This document shows, one piece after another, positions 27,686 through 37,759 of a stretch of 64,000 nt of DNA. The notes under the pieces are model-generated. The model had not been told where the DNA came from and made no database searches. It saw nothing but the letters and a program-made list of their open reading frames with translations. A program made the translations under genes and the position numbers. The first letter of the stretch is position 1. Every line of letters starts with the position of its first letter. Source of the DNA: an uncultured Paracoccaceae bacterium (lineage in GTDB: Bacteria; Pseudomonadota; Alphaproteobacteria; Rhodobacterales; Rhodobacteraceae); contig CANMFL010000005.1 in assembly GCA_947497185.1 (NCBI GenBank), positions 124,001-188,000 of the forward strand. The letters run 5' to 3'.

Positions 27686-27964
27686 TTAGTCCTCTTGTGG
27701 CTGCTGCTCTAGAACATCTGCCAGTGGCTCTTCGTCGTTGCCGTTACATGACAGCATGATGGACGAAATTGTGTCGTCGTCACGTTCCACACCTTCAACT
27801 TCGCCGTAAAGCTCGTTCAAAGTGGACGTTTGTTCTTGGCGATCCAGCGCTGCAAATTCCGCACAAGTTACCATATCGGCGGTCTCGTGACCGTCAGCGA
27901 ATGCAGTAGTTGCGGCAGTCATTGCAAAAAGGCTCAGGGCGGATGCTTTTACGAAAGTATTCAT
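27686..27964 (-). CDS. HdeA/HdeB-family small periplasmic protein
   Basis: 92 residues: a signal peptide (MNTFVKASALSLFAMTAATTAFA-DG), then a mature acidic domain with two cysteines (MVTCAEFAALDRQEQ and IMLSCNGND) about 37 residues apart. That Cys pair, the TCxEFxxLD start and the size match HdeA (PF06411), an acid-activated chaperone in E. coli; in marine alphaproteobacteria the role is less clear. The tail is strongly acidic (EEPLADVLEQQPQED). GGAGA stands before the ATG, and the gene ends at a clear terminator. Confidence 0.8.
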   Translation of the reverse strand: MNTFVKASALSLFAMTAATTAFADGHETADMVTCAEFAALDRQEQTSTLNELYGEVEGVERDDDTISSIMLSCNGNDEEPLADVLEQQPQED

Positions 27965-28187
27965 TCTAATTCTCCAGTTATTTGCGTTCAGCGCTGCATT
28001 AACAGCTTGTGATATAACAACAGGTGAAGCGGATATTGGTTGCGTCGAGATGTGAAATAAAATCAGAAATACAGCCAGTTTTGCGTGTAGTACTTTGTAA
28101 TATATAGGTTTAATTCGTACATTTCGGACCGGCGTGATGCACCCGCACCCAAACCACAGGCCGCAAAATCAGATTTCCAGCGCAGAT

Positions 28188-28601
28188 TTAAGCGTCGTCT
28201 CTGTCTTTCATCACCCGATCCGCCTTTTTGCGAACAAGAACGGAGCGCAGGTCGTGCATGGCAAGTAACAGCACGTCGGTCACTTGCTCTAGCTGCTCTC
28301 CGGTCGCGCGTGCTTGAACCCATTGGGTCGTCAGGTTCATGTGATCCACAGTCCGTAGAATATCATCCACATCCCGCTCGGCGAGCAAGGCGACACGGTC
28401 GTTCAACCAGTCTTGGATCGCAGAGATATCAGGCTCTGTCAGCACATGATCGCCGTGCGGTTTGACCTCGCCATTGCGCACGTTCACCGCCGCGATGTGA
28501 TCCATCTCGATCCGTCGCTGCCGATTGTCTGTATCGACACGAAACACAAATGCACCATTTTCGCGCACGCGGAAGTAATAGTCTGGAAGCTCGGATGACA
28601 T
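28188..28601 (-). CDS. Conserved hypothetical cytoplasmic protein
   Basis: About 137 residues from ATG 28601 (GTG 28610 is possible). No signal peptide or membrane segment. It opens SELPDYYFRVRENGAFVFRVD, continues RRIEMDHIAAVNVRNGEVK, and has a mainly helical C-terminal half (DDILRTVDHMNLTTQWVQ, VTDVLLLAMHDLRSVLVRKK). I recall close homologues in many Rhodobacteraceae without an assigned function. The beta-rich first half and helical second half give no catalytic motif. It is on the same strand as the downstream HdeA-like gene, 220 bases away; that gap (27965-28187) shows no gene. Confidence 0.8.
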   Translation of the reverse strand: MSSELPDYYFRVRENGAFVFRVDTDNRQRRIEMDHIAAVNVRNGEVKPHGDHVLTEPDISAIQDWLNDRVALLAERDVDDILRTVDHMNLTTQWVQARATGEQLEQVTDVLLLAMHDLRSVLVRKKADRVMKDRDDA

Positions 28602-28681
28602 GGATAACACTCGTATAATCGACAGGATAAGTCTGCAAACCTTAACAGCAGGTTTAAGGACGCGCTACCGTGGCGTTGCGG

Positions 28682-30625
<1,944 letters not shown>

Positions 30626-30709
30626 ACTTTGCGGCTTTACAGTAAATTTAACGAAATATTGGGATTCTCCTGTCATTGCTTGTGGATGCAGTGATTGACG
30701 GAGAAAAAG

Positions 30710-31228
30710 ATGAGCATTCATTCCCAAGTAGCGACGGAACAAGACGTGCCAGAACAAGCAAGCACCGTCGCATTTATGGCGAGCTATCTCGAAGGTCTGA
30801 CATTAGTCGAACGCCTTCATCGATTGTTGCTAGATGTGATTAAAGACGAATTCGAACGGGTCGGGGTGTTGGAAATCAACGCGGTGCAAGCGCTGTTGTT
30901 GTTCAATATCGGTGACAATGAGGTCACGGCAGGCGAGTTGAAATCGCGCGGCTATTACCAAGGCTCAAACGTCAGCTATAACCTCAAGAAACTCGTTGAT
31001 ATGGGCTACATGCACCATCAACGATCAGAGGTGGACAGGCGCTCTGTGCGGGTTAGCCTGACCGAAAAAGGGCGGCACGTCCGGACGATCGTCGCCAAAC
31101 TTTTCGCGACCCATGCCGAGGGCTTGATGAGCCGCGGTGTTCTCGATCATCAAGGGATGGAAGATATCTCAACATCGCTGCGGCGGGTTGAACGGTATTG
31201 GACAGAACAGATCCGCTACATCTACTAG
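30710..31228 (+). CDS. ldtR: MarR-family regulator, LdtR type
   Basis: 172 residues. The winged-helix core contains ALLLFNIGDNEVTAGELKSRGYYQGSNVSYNLKKLVDMGYM, followed by the wing QRSEVDRRSVRVSLTEKG. The GYYQGSNVSYNLKKL recognition region and the ERLHRLLLDVIKDEFER start match LdtR of Rhizobiales and Rhodobacterales, which controls an L,D-transpeptidase gene and osmotic/cell-envelope stress. No ldt gene is adjacent, so its target lies elsewhere. ATG 30710 follows GGAGAAAAAG; a TTG at 30695 is unlikely. Confidence 0.85.
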   Translation: MSIHSQVATEQDVPEQASTVAFMASYLEGLTLVERLHRLLLDVIKDEFERVGVLEINAVQALLLFNIGDNEVTAGELKSRGYYQGSNVSYNLKKLVDMGYMHHQRSEVDRRSVRVSLTEKGRHVRTIVAKLFATHAEGLMSRGVLDHQGMEDISTSLRRVERYWTEQIRYIY

Positions 31229-31283
31229 GCTGGCGCAAATGGTCTTTGCGCTGACCACTGGCCAGCGCAAAATCGTTTCGTGA

Positions 31284-31712
31284 TCACCAGTGTCCGGTGT
31301 TTTCCATGCTCGCCCAAGGCTCTTGAGCGGGCAGGCGGTCACCGTCTTGAAGCAACTCGATAGACACGTTGTCAGGCGAGCGTACAAACGCCATGTGCCC
31401 GTCGCGCGGCGGACGATTGATCGTGACGCCATTGTCCATCAAATGCTGGCACAGGGCGTAAATATCGGACGTGCCATAGGCAAGGTGGCCAAAGTGGCGG
31501 CTGTCAGATGGCAGCGCATCGTCGCCGTCCCAGTTATAAGTCAATTCAACAGGGCAATCCTCGTCGCCGGGGGCTGCCATGAACAACAACGTAAAACGAC
31601 CACCTTCGTTTTCGACCCGACGTGTTTCAGTCATGCCAAGCAGTTCGAAAAACGCGATTGACGCATCTAGATCTTTAACGCGCACCATTGTGTGCAGGTA
31701 TTTTAGTGACAT
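31284..31712 (-). CDS. gloA: Lactoylglutathione lyase / VOC family protein (GloA-like)
   Basis: 142 residues forming two beta-alpha-beta-beta-beta units. The first opens YLHTMVRVKDLDASIAFFELLG, the second HFGHLAYGTSDIYALCQHL. Metal ligands His7, Glu56 (PVELTYNW), His74 and Glu120 (NVSIELLQDG) are in the places expected for glyoxalase I, which isomerises the hemithioacetal of methylglyoxal and glutathione. At this level other VOC dioxygenase-like roles cannot be excluded. AAGGAG lies 7 bases before the ATG. It follows the Slam gene on the same strand by 65 bases. Confidence 0.8.
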   Translation of the reverse strand: MSLKYLHTMVRVKDLDASIAFFELLGMTETRRVENEGGRFTLLFMAAPGDEDCPVELTYNWDGDDALPSDSRHFGHLAYGTSDIYALCQHLMDNGVTINRPPRDGHMAFVRSPDNVSIELLQDGDRLPAQEPWASMENTGHW

Positions 31713-31777
31713 TGGGGGACTCCTTCAGTTGTCAGCGCAACCTAGGGCGACACCCCACAATGTCCAAGTCGAAACAT

Positions 31778-33169
31778 TTAGAATGACGACGAGATATCAA
31801 AACCCACGTTCACATAATCGCGTTCAAACAATGCAACACTCGCGTCACGCACGACCTTTTCAACGTTCACGACAGGGCGGAACCCCAAGAACTCGATCTC
31901 GGTGAAAACGGCACGCATCGAAACTGACGTTGTCTGCTCCTCGCGGCCGGTGATTGGCGCAAATGCTGACGTCTCATATTCGCGGTCTTCGTAACTGACG
32001 TTCGCGCTCAACTGCACACCCAGAATGGGCTCTGGAAATCCGTAGCTGACGCCGTATTTGACGGAGTCAAACACGCTATCCGTATCGACCGACTGGCTTT
32101 CCGTTAGCGCGACACTCAAGCCGAATGCGCCCAGATTTTCCAAATCGCGCGCCCATGTTGTGGTCGCACTAAATGTCGTAACCGCGTCGTCACCCTTATA
32201 AGCAAGCTGTTTTTTGGCAAAGCCAGACAATGATATCGTATCGCGTTCGGACAAGTCCCACGATTGGCGGGCGGATGCCGTGACAAACCGTGCATCGGGA
32301 TCACCCGCGCTCCAGCTTTGTGCAAAGGACAATGTCGCAGTGGTCGGCTGCATATCCGGGGCCAAGATAAAGCGATGCGTCGCACCAAGGCTTAGCGTTG
32401 CGCGCGAAAAGTCGCCGCCATCAACGCCGTCTTCGGCCTGGTCACGCGCGTTCTCGGTCAAACGATACGTCCGCGCTGAAATACCTGCATTCAAAAATGT
32501 GGCCGACGTCGCGTTGCTATGCACCCGATAGCGCAAATCCGCGTTGCCTGCGATTTCCCAACCTGACAACGCTTGCGCGTTCCCATTCAGACGGAACGGC
32601 AACCCGAGATCGAACAGGTCCGTCGTTTCGCTAGAACTGCCGTTGTTCACGTTTGTGGTGGGTGTAATTCCAAACCGCAGATTGACTGACATAGGGTTGC
32701 GAGACCGCAAAAACTGATAGTCTTTCGCAACAGCTGCACTCGCCTCGTCGTTCGGCGCTGTTTGACGGGCCAAGCGCAGCCAAACCTGTGAACGCGTGTA
32801 ATTTTCCTGCTGGGCATGCGCAAAGGCTACAAGGCGAGACGCGGAAAACCGTTGGTTTGGTGTCGCCGCATTCCAATAAGCCCGACGACCGAACTCTACC
32901 GCGCCTTCAAAGTCATTTGCCAATAACGCGGCTTCAGTCCGCATCATTAACGCAGCAGCATCAGATGGATCACGTTCCAGCAACGCGTTCGCAGCTTGGG
33001 CCGCAACACCTGCGTCGCCTTGCTCTAGCGCGGTGACAGCCAGCTGTTGCACCTGACGAACGCTAAGCTGCACTTGCTGGGATGCAGCAGGTGCAGCGAA
33101 TAGGACCGAGGCGAGTGCCGCTGCGGGAAGGCAGCGGCGCCAAATTCTAGCGTGTGGCAATGAACCCAC
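31778..33169 (-). CDS. Slam-type outer-membrane lipoprotein translocator (DUF560)
   Basis: About 463 residues, with a signal peptide (RRCLPAAALASVLFAAPAAS-QQ), an N-terminal TPR-like helical region (residues 33-150: VTALEQGDAGVAAQAANALL, AALLANDFEGAVEFGRRAYW), then a beta-barrel from about 165 to the end with many alternating strands (SVNLRFGITPTTNVNNGSSS, WEIAGNADLRYRVHSN) and a C-terminal Phe (NVGFDISSSF), the mark of BAM-assembled outer-membrane proteins. TPR plus 14-strand barrel is the Slam architecture (PF04575), which moves lipoproteins to the cell surface. The start is uncertain: GTG 33169 or TTG 33160 (preceded by AGGTGG); both overlap the upstream lipoprotein gene, implying coupling. 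Confidence 0.85.
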   Translation of the reverse strand: MGSLPHARIWRRCLPAAALASVLFAAPAASQQVQLSVRQVQQLAVTALEQGDAGVAAQAANALLERDPSDAAALMMRTEAALLANDFEGAVEFGRRAYWNAATPNQRFSASRLVAFAHAQQENYTRSQVWLRLARQTAPNDEASAAVAKDYQFLRSRNPMSVNLRFGITPTTNVNNGSSSETTDLFDLGLPFRLNGNAQALSGWEIAGNADLRYRVHSNATSATFLNAGISARTYRLTENARDQAEDGVDGGDFSRATLSLGATHRFILAPDMQPTTATLSFAQSWSAGDPDARFVTASARQSWDLSERDTISLSGFAKKQLAYKGDDAVTTFSATTTWARDLENLGAFGLSVALTESQSVDTDSVFDSVKYGVSYGFPEPILGVQLSANVSYEDREYETSAFAPITGREEQTTSVSMRAVFTEIEFLGFRPVVNVEKVVRDASVALFERDYVNVGFDISSSF

Positions 33170-34199
33170 CTGTTTCTTGTGCAATAACGTTACCAAACCG
33201 TGAATCTTCCACTTCAAACACCAAAATACCAACAACTTCACCACCGTCCGCAACATCTGTCATATCGCCAGCGAGTATACCGAAGTAATTACCAACTTCA
33301 TAATCAATGTGATCGCCAGATCTAGGGTCAATAATCCGGTTGTGCACTTCACCAGCGATTTCTCCGTTCGTCGAGATCGTTGTGCCATCTGCGCGGACAA
33401 CAAAGTTCAAATCGGGGGCCTGTATGGCAGCGTCATCATGATCGGTCGTGCGCAATTCATCAGTGAAAACGTCGATCTCTGTGCCGTTCTCTGCATAATA
33501 GTGACGGTTCGTCAGCACGCCTTTCAGGCCCGGTGTCCCGTCAAAATCGTCAAAGTCGATATCGATCGAGACATCTGCCTGCGACAATTCGATCTCCGAG
33601 ATTTTGTCAAAGACACGCAGCCCAGCGTAGGTGCCGGTAAAGGTCGCTTGGCCTTCCGTTGGCACGACGTGATTGCCAGCACGTTGGTACGAATAACTAC
33701 CGAAGCCATAATCAGTATATCCACCCGTCCGAACAATCGCGAGAGCAGCGCGCGGTGTACCGTCTTCCAACGTCACTGTGCTCGCGTTGTACAAGGCAAA
33801 GTACGGAACGCTCTGTCCTACGGGACTACCAGTCAGTGAATCGTCCACTTCGAAATCGGCTTGAAACACCATGTTGTCACCGATCGATTCGATTGCGCCG
33901 AAACGTTGATACGTATTCAGACCGTCAAACGCCAAACCATCGACGAAAAAAGTGTCCTCATCGACGTTGAAAACAAGCGCAGACGCGATGCCGCCATTTC
34001 CATCAGTCGGTTCTTGGCGGATGATATCACCACGATCCGCGAGCGCGTCATCAAGAGCGATCGAGTCAGTGTTCTCCGAGAGAAACTCATCAGGGCTGCC
34101 GACTTCGATGGCCGCTTCTTCTTCGTTGAAAAACGGCTGTCCGTCTCCACACGCTGCAAGGGTGGCCAACAGGGCCAGGGAAATCGGTGTGCGTATCAT
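33147..34199 (-). CDS. TbpB-like surface lipoprotein, likely Slam substrate
   Basis: 350 residues with lipobox LAAC (Cys17), so lipid-anchored. An acidic linker (EEEAAIEVGSPDEFLSEN) leads to a beta-rich domain. The C-terminal part has the repeated Gly-aromatic strands of TbpB/HpuA-type barrels: GQATFTGTYAGLRVF near 180, DFDGTPGLKGVLTN near 220, VGNYFGILAGDM near 310 and a final IAQETGGFIATR, which fits the E-x-GG ending of transferrin-binding-like barrels. Such proteins capture iron carriers, heme or other ligands at the cell surface; the ligand here is unknown and no TonB receptor gene is adjacent. It overlaps the Slam gene. A palindrome lies 21 bases upstream. Confidence 0.82.
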   Translation of the reverse strand: MIRTPISLALLATLAACGDGQPFFNEEEAAIEVGSPDEFLSENTDSIALDDALADRGDIIRQEPTDGNGGIASALVFNVDEDTFFVDGLAFDGLNTYQRFGAIESIGDNMVFQADFEVDDSLTGSPVGQSVPYFALYNASTVTLEDGTPRAALAIVRTGGYTDYGFGSYSYQRAGNHVVPTEGQATFTGTYAGLRVFDKISEIELSQADVSIDIDFDDFDGTPGLKGVLTNRHYYAENGTEIDVFTDELRTTDHDDAAIQAPDLNFVVRADGTTISTNGEIAGEVHNRIIDPRSGDHIDYEVGNYFGILAGDMTDVADGGEVVGILVFEVEDSRFGNVIAQETGGFIATR

Positions 34200-34219
34200 G
34201 TGTGAAGTCCGCTTTTTAC

Positions 34220-34238
34220 TACAAAATAAAGATTTGTA
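34220..34238. promoter_or_regulatory. Palindrome upstream of the surface lipoprotein gene (candidate operator)
   Basis: TACAAA, seven bases, TTTGTA: a perfect 19-base inverted repeat beginning 21 bases before the lipoprotein ATG. The 19-base size is like Fur-family sites, but the sequence does not match the Fur, Irr, RirA or Zur boxes I know. A second inverted repeat, GCGGTGTG (34251-34258) with CACACCGC (34277-34284), follows. Apart from these, the 34200-34515 gap shows nothing. Confidence 0.35.
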
Positions 34239-34515
34239 TCACTGTCGGGTGCGGTGTGGTGCGTGTCAACGGAACACACACCGCAGGGGCGGACAGGGGC
34301 GCATTTTCCAAGTCATATCGTTACTTTTGAGCAACTCTGACCCACATGTTGTTGATTATGTGACGCTGGTTAGATCGTTTCAAGACGCCTCTGCCGCCGC
34401 CAACACCCCACGCAAAATGCGCCAATCTTGTACCGTTTCAAGACAACCCTGACGCGCTCCGCTAAGTCTATTACCAATCAGCTGCGGCGATTCGAGCACC
34501 ACCAAGGGGACCAGC

Positions 34516-35322
34516 ATGCAAGAATACCTTAACGCACTCCAAACCGTCCTGGACGAAGGCGTGCCATCCGATGACCGCACCGGCACCGGCACAATCTCGC
34601 ATTTCGGACTGCAATGCCGCTACGATCTGCGCCAAGGCTTCCCGCTCGTGACCACCAAAAAACTCCACCTGCGTTCGATCATCCACGAACTGCTCTGGTT
34701 CCTCGCAGGCGACACCAACATCACCTATCTCAAAGACAACGGTGTGCGGATCTGGGATGAATGGGCAGACGAAAACGGCGACCTCGGTCCTGTCTACGGG
34801 CACCAATGGCGGCACTTCCCGCAGGTGAAAAACAACACCTTCGTCGGTGAAATCGACCAAATCCAAACGCTGCTCGATGCGATCAAAACCAATCCCTCCA
34901 GCCGCCGCCACATCGTTTCTGCGTGGAATCCGGGCGACGTGGACGACATGGCGCTGCCGCCGTGCCACACGCTGTGGCAGGTGCGGGTGCAGGGCGATAC
35001 GATGCACATGCAGCTCTATCAACGCTCGGCTGACATGTTCTTGGGCGTGCCCTTCAACATCGCATCCTACGCGCTGTTGCTGGAAATGCTCGCGCATGTG
35101 ACGGGGTACAAAGCGGGCAATTTCATCCACACCATGGGCGACGCGCACATCTATTCCAACCACATGGATCAGGTCGCGACACAGCTTGCACGCAAACCGC
35201 ACGAAGCACCGCGTTTGGTCATAAATCGTCAAGTATCATCGCTGTTTGACTTCAAATACGACGACTTTACGTTCGAAAACTACAATCCTGATGCGGCGAT
35301 CAAAGCGCCCGTGGCGGTGTAA
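34516..35322 (+). CDS. thyA: Thymidylate synthase
   Basis: ThyA methylates dUMP to dTMP using methylene-tetrahydrofolate, leaving dihydrofolate for FolA. The 268 residues include the N-terminal [13 protein letters not shown], the dUMP phosphate-binding arginines ([12 protein letters not shown]), the catalytic Cys in LPPCHTLWQ near residue 150, and the folate-site ending [18 protein letters not shown]. The folA ATG begins two bases after the stop, so the two successive folate-cycle enzymes form an operon. Confidence 0.97.
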   Translation: MQEYLNALQTVLDEGVPSDDRTGTGTISHFGLQCRYDLRQGFPLVTTKKLHLRSIIHELLWFLAGDTNITYLKDNGVRIWDEWADENGDLGPVYGHQWRHFPQVKNNTFVGEIDQIQTLLDAIKTNPSSRRHIVSAWNPGDVDDMALPPCHTLWQVRVQGDTMHMQLYQRSADMFLGVPFNIASYALLLEMLAHVTGYKAGNFIHTMGDAHIYSNHMDQVATQLARKPHEAPRLVINRQVSSLFDFKYDDFTFENYNPDAAIKAPVAV

Positions 35323-35324
35323 TC

Positions 35325-35810
35325 ATGATCTCACTCATCGTTGCTCGGGCCAAAAACGGGGCCATCGGACGGGACGGGGACATGCCATGGGACCTGCCCG
35401 AAGACCTCGCGATGTTCCAACGCGAAACGCGCGGCGGGGCGGTCATCATGGGCCGGCGCACATGGGAAAGCCTGCCCGAAGCCTACCGTCCCCTCAAAGG
35501 CCGCTTTAACGTGGTCGTCACGCGGTCCGACCTGTCCGGCCCTAACGCAGTTGTCGGATCAATCGAAGACGCCATCGCAGCCTGCACCGCCGCGCAATAC
35601 ACCCGCATCTACGGTATCGGCGGAGCGGGCATCTACAAGGCACTCCTGCCATACGCCCACCGCCTTTTGATCACAGAAGTCGACCTCACAATCGCCGACG
35701 CCGACACGTTCTTTCCTGATTTTGAGGAAGCGGAATGGTCAGAGATCGGGCGGCACGTATTGCGGGAAGAGGGACCGGAGTGTGTGCTGCGGGAAATATT
35801 AAAGTCATAG
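35325..35810 (+). CDS. folA: Dihydrofolate reductase
   Basis: FolA reduces dihydrofolate to tetrahydrofolate with NADPH and so recycles the product of ThyA. The 161-residue chromosomal-type enzyme has the Met20-loop region NGAIGRDGDMPWDLPEDL with the catalytic acid in PEDL, the NADPH motifs VIMGRRTWESLP and VVTRSD, and IYGIGGAGIYKALLPYAHRLLITEVD. It follows thyA by two bases; 17 bases after its stop an AT-rich gene of different character begins. Confidence 0.96.
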   Translation: MISLIVARAKNGAIGRDGDMPWDLPEDLAMFQRETRGGAVIMGRRTWESLPEAYRPLKGRFNVVVTRSDLSGPNAVVGSIEDAIAACTAAQYTRIYGIGGAGIYKALLPYAHRLLITEVDLTIADADTFFPDFEEAEWSEIGRHVLREEGPECVLREILKS

Positions 35811-35827
35811 AACTACAAGGGAATAGT

Positions 35828-36937
35828 ATGGCTAATTGGTTTACAAGATTTACTTCGAGAAATGTTGATATTGAAAAAGGAAAAAACTCCGGTGGAGCGT
35901 TAAGCGATCACGAGAAGACGGTAGCTAAAAGGTTGCTTCTAGAAGGGAGAAGGGCTCAGGACATTTTAGCCCTACTTAATATCGGCCGCGAAGTTACAAC
36001 AAACAGTGGTCGTATATCAGATCTAAAAAAGGACACGAGCATTCAGCCATGCGAAGATGAAGAGCTCGGACGGTTTTATCGCGAAAAGCAGTCATTTGAT
36101 TTAAAGACGGGTTTGAGCGTCTACCGAGACGAAAGGCTAATTCGTGCACGTGAGGCAATGATCTTAGCGGTACAGGTTTTCAATAGTCCGACGCACGCAT
36201 TTAAAGCTGAAGTGTTTTCAATGCTAACAAATGTTGCGTGGACTTACCTTTGTCACCAGAGGTTGGTGTCCATTGGGAAAAGCATTTGCAACGAGAGCGG
36301 ACATACCCTTTCACTGTCGGAAATGATTTCGAAAGAAGGCTTGGCGTTAAGTGAGGCCGTGCAGTCTAACCTAACGGATTTGAAGAAAATCAGGGACCAA
36401 GTCGAGCATCGAATTTTGGAAAAATCAGATAATTTATGGTTCGGTCTTTTTCAGGCAAATTGTTTGAATTTCGATAAAACTATGTGCGAGTGGTTCGGGG
36501 ACTGCATGACATTGTCAAAAGAGTTAAGCCTTAGTCTTCAATTCTCTAAACCGGCTATCGATCAATTGGCAGCTGTTGCTGGGTATGACATCCCAGAAAC
36601 TATGGTAGCATTTAATGCAGATTTAAAATCCGAGAAGTCCTCTGACGTCTTGGCTAGCACTGAATATGAGTTCAGTGTTATTTATACTACGGTACAAGGC
36701 AGCAACTCGAAGCATCATTACAAATTTGTGTCTCCAGGTGGGGAAGCCGCACAAGAAATTAGCAATGTTTTGATTAAACACAAGTCTGCCGCTCTTTTGC
36801 ACCCTCATAAACCTTCGGATGTTGTGCGGTTAGTCAATGAGAAAACAAGTAGCCAGTTTACAATGCATAATAAACAGCTGCGTGGAAGAAATACGCGGTA
36901 CGGCCAGTGGGATCATCGCCGAAACCCGGTCAAGTAA
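35828..36937 (+). CDS. DUF3644 / HEPN-like protein, C-terminus altered by a frameshift
   Basis: As it stands the frame encodes 369 residues. Residues about 20-60 look like an HTH (DHEKTVAKRLLLEGRRAQDI, then ALLNIGREVTTNSGRIS). The DUF3644 core (about 95-240) opens RAREAMILAVQVFNSPTHAF and contains R189-D-Q-V-E-H194, the Rx4H pattern of HEPN RNases. Many HEPN proteins cut RNA in toxin-antitoxin or abortive-infection systems; for this family that role is inference. The DNA is clearly AT-richer than its neighbours, with poly-A runs and rarer codons, so it was probably acquired. ATG 35828 follows AAGGGAA. The last 20 or so residues are out of frame (see 36872-37029). Confidence 0.8.
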   Translation: MANWFTRFTSRNVDIEKGKNSGGALSDHEKTVAKRLLLEGRRAQDILALLNIGREVTTNSGRISDLKKDTSIQPCEDEELGRFYREKQSFDLKTGLSVYRDERLIRAREAMILAVQVFNSPTHAFKAEVFSMLTNVAWTYLCHQRLVSIGKSICNESGHTLSLSEMISKEGLALSEAVQSNLTDLKKIRDQVEHRILEKSDNLWFGLFQANCLNFDKTMCEWFGDCMTLSKELSLSLQFSKPAIDQLAAVAGYDIPETMVAFNADLKSEKSSDVLASTEYEFSVIYTTVQGSNSKHHYKFVSPGGEAAQEISNVLIKHKSAALLHPHKPSDVVRLVNEKTSSQFTMHNKQLRGRNTRYGQWDHRRNPVK

Positions 36938-37029
36938 ATGATGAGTATTGTTACTTTCACTCAACGCACGACGACTACACTTACAATGATGCTTGGGTCA
37001 CAAAATTAGTTCTTGATGCGGAAGAATAG
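36872..37029 (+). pseudogene. Out-of-frame C-terminal segment of the DUF3644 gene
   Basis: Adding one A to the AAA at 36872-36874 lets the protein continue as KTAAWKKYAVRPVGSS, then NDEYCYFHSTHDDYTYNDAW and so on to TAG 37027, about 50 more codons. That stretch is aromatic-rich and protein-like, and it resembles the usual end of DUF3644 proteins as I remember them. The in-frame reading from the same point is Arg/Gln-rich and stops at 36937. This points to a one-base deletion, a sequencing error in a poly-A run, or (less likely) programmed frameshifting. Confidence 0.7.
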
Positions 37030-37064
37030 TAGGGCATTTCGCTTTCTCGATCATTGCGCAAACC

Positions 37065-37271
37065 TCACACCTTCACAATATTCCCAGCCATTTGCCGCCC
37101 GTCGCGTCCATCAATCAAATCGTAGGTTACTTTCTCGTCGTCGGTCACTCCGCTGATCCCTGACTGCTCGATAGCTGAGATATGCACAAAGACGTCCGGC
37201 CCGCCTGCGTCGGGCGCGATAAATCCGAACCCTTTGGCGGTGTTGAACCATTTGACTGTTCCGCTTGGCAT
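37065..37271 (-). CDS. cspA: Cold-shock-domain protein
   Basis: A 68-residue single OB-fold RNA chaperone with RNP1 (KGFGFIAP) and RNP2 (VFVHISA), starting SGTVKWFNTAKGF as usual. It binds single-stranded RNA or DNA and prevents structure formation, often at low temperature. The ATG at 37271 matches the family; the frame upstream to 37355 does not. It converges on the AT-rich DUF3644 gene. Confidence 0.95.
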   Translation of the reverse strand: MPSGTVKWFNTAKGFGFIAPDAGGPDVFVHISAIEQSGISGVTDDEKVTYDLIDGRDGRQMAGNIVKV

Positions 37272-37396
37272 GTGGGGTCTCTCGCTCTTCAATTCCTGTT
37301 GATGGTGTCCTAAGGGTAAAGGGATTTTAGCGAGGGCAAATGGCGCAAGGGGCATCGCGGCCCCTCAGGTTTCATTTGTCTAAAAAGGAGGCGTCA

Positions 37397-37723
37397 ATGC
37401 GCTTTATTGGTTTAAAAACATGCGACACCTGCCGCAAGGCGCTCAAGGCGCTGACCGCTGCCGGCCACGACGTCACCGTCACGGACGTCCGCGCTGACGG
37501 GCTGTCGGACGCGGATATTGACCAAATCGTCGCAAAATTCCCCCTCAAGGCTATCAACAAATCCTCAACGACGTGGCGGGGCCTGACGGACGCGGAAAAA
37601 GACAGCGATCCCAAAGAGTTGCTAAAAGCTAACCCAACATTAATGAAGCGTCCGGTGATCATCTCCGACGACTGGACCATCGGCTGGGACAAGACCACCC
37701 AAGCCAAATGGCTTGGCGAATAA
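37397..37723 (+). CDS. ArsC/Spx-family thioredoxin-fold protein
   Basis: 108 residues in the ArsC-like thioredoxin fold, starting MRFIGLKTCDTCRKALKAL with a CDTC pair at residues 9-12, then VTVTDVRADGLSDADI and a late KRPVIISDDWTIGWDK. True arsenate reductases have CGTSRN; here the CxxC and the RPVI region fit the Spx/YffB side of the family, so a thiol-redox role is likelier than arsenate reduction. An ideal AAGGAGG lies 8 bases before ATG 37397. Confidence 0.85.
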   Translation: MRFIGLKTCDTCRKALKALTAAGHDVTVTDVRADGLSDADIDQIVAKFPLKAINKSSTTWRGLTDAEKDSDPKELLKANPTLMKRPVIISDDWTIGWDKTTQAKWLGE

Positions 37724-37759
37724 CCCCCGCGTTCCTATCTGCAAGCAAAGGAGAACGAC

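Noticed and set aside
37397..37723. Arsenate reductase ArsC as the partner of arsH
   Set aside because: It has CDTC rather than the ArsC active-site pattern and lies 17 kb from arsH.
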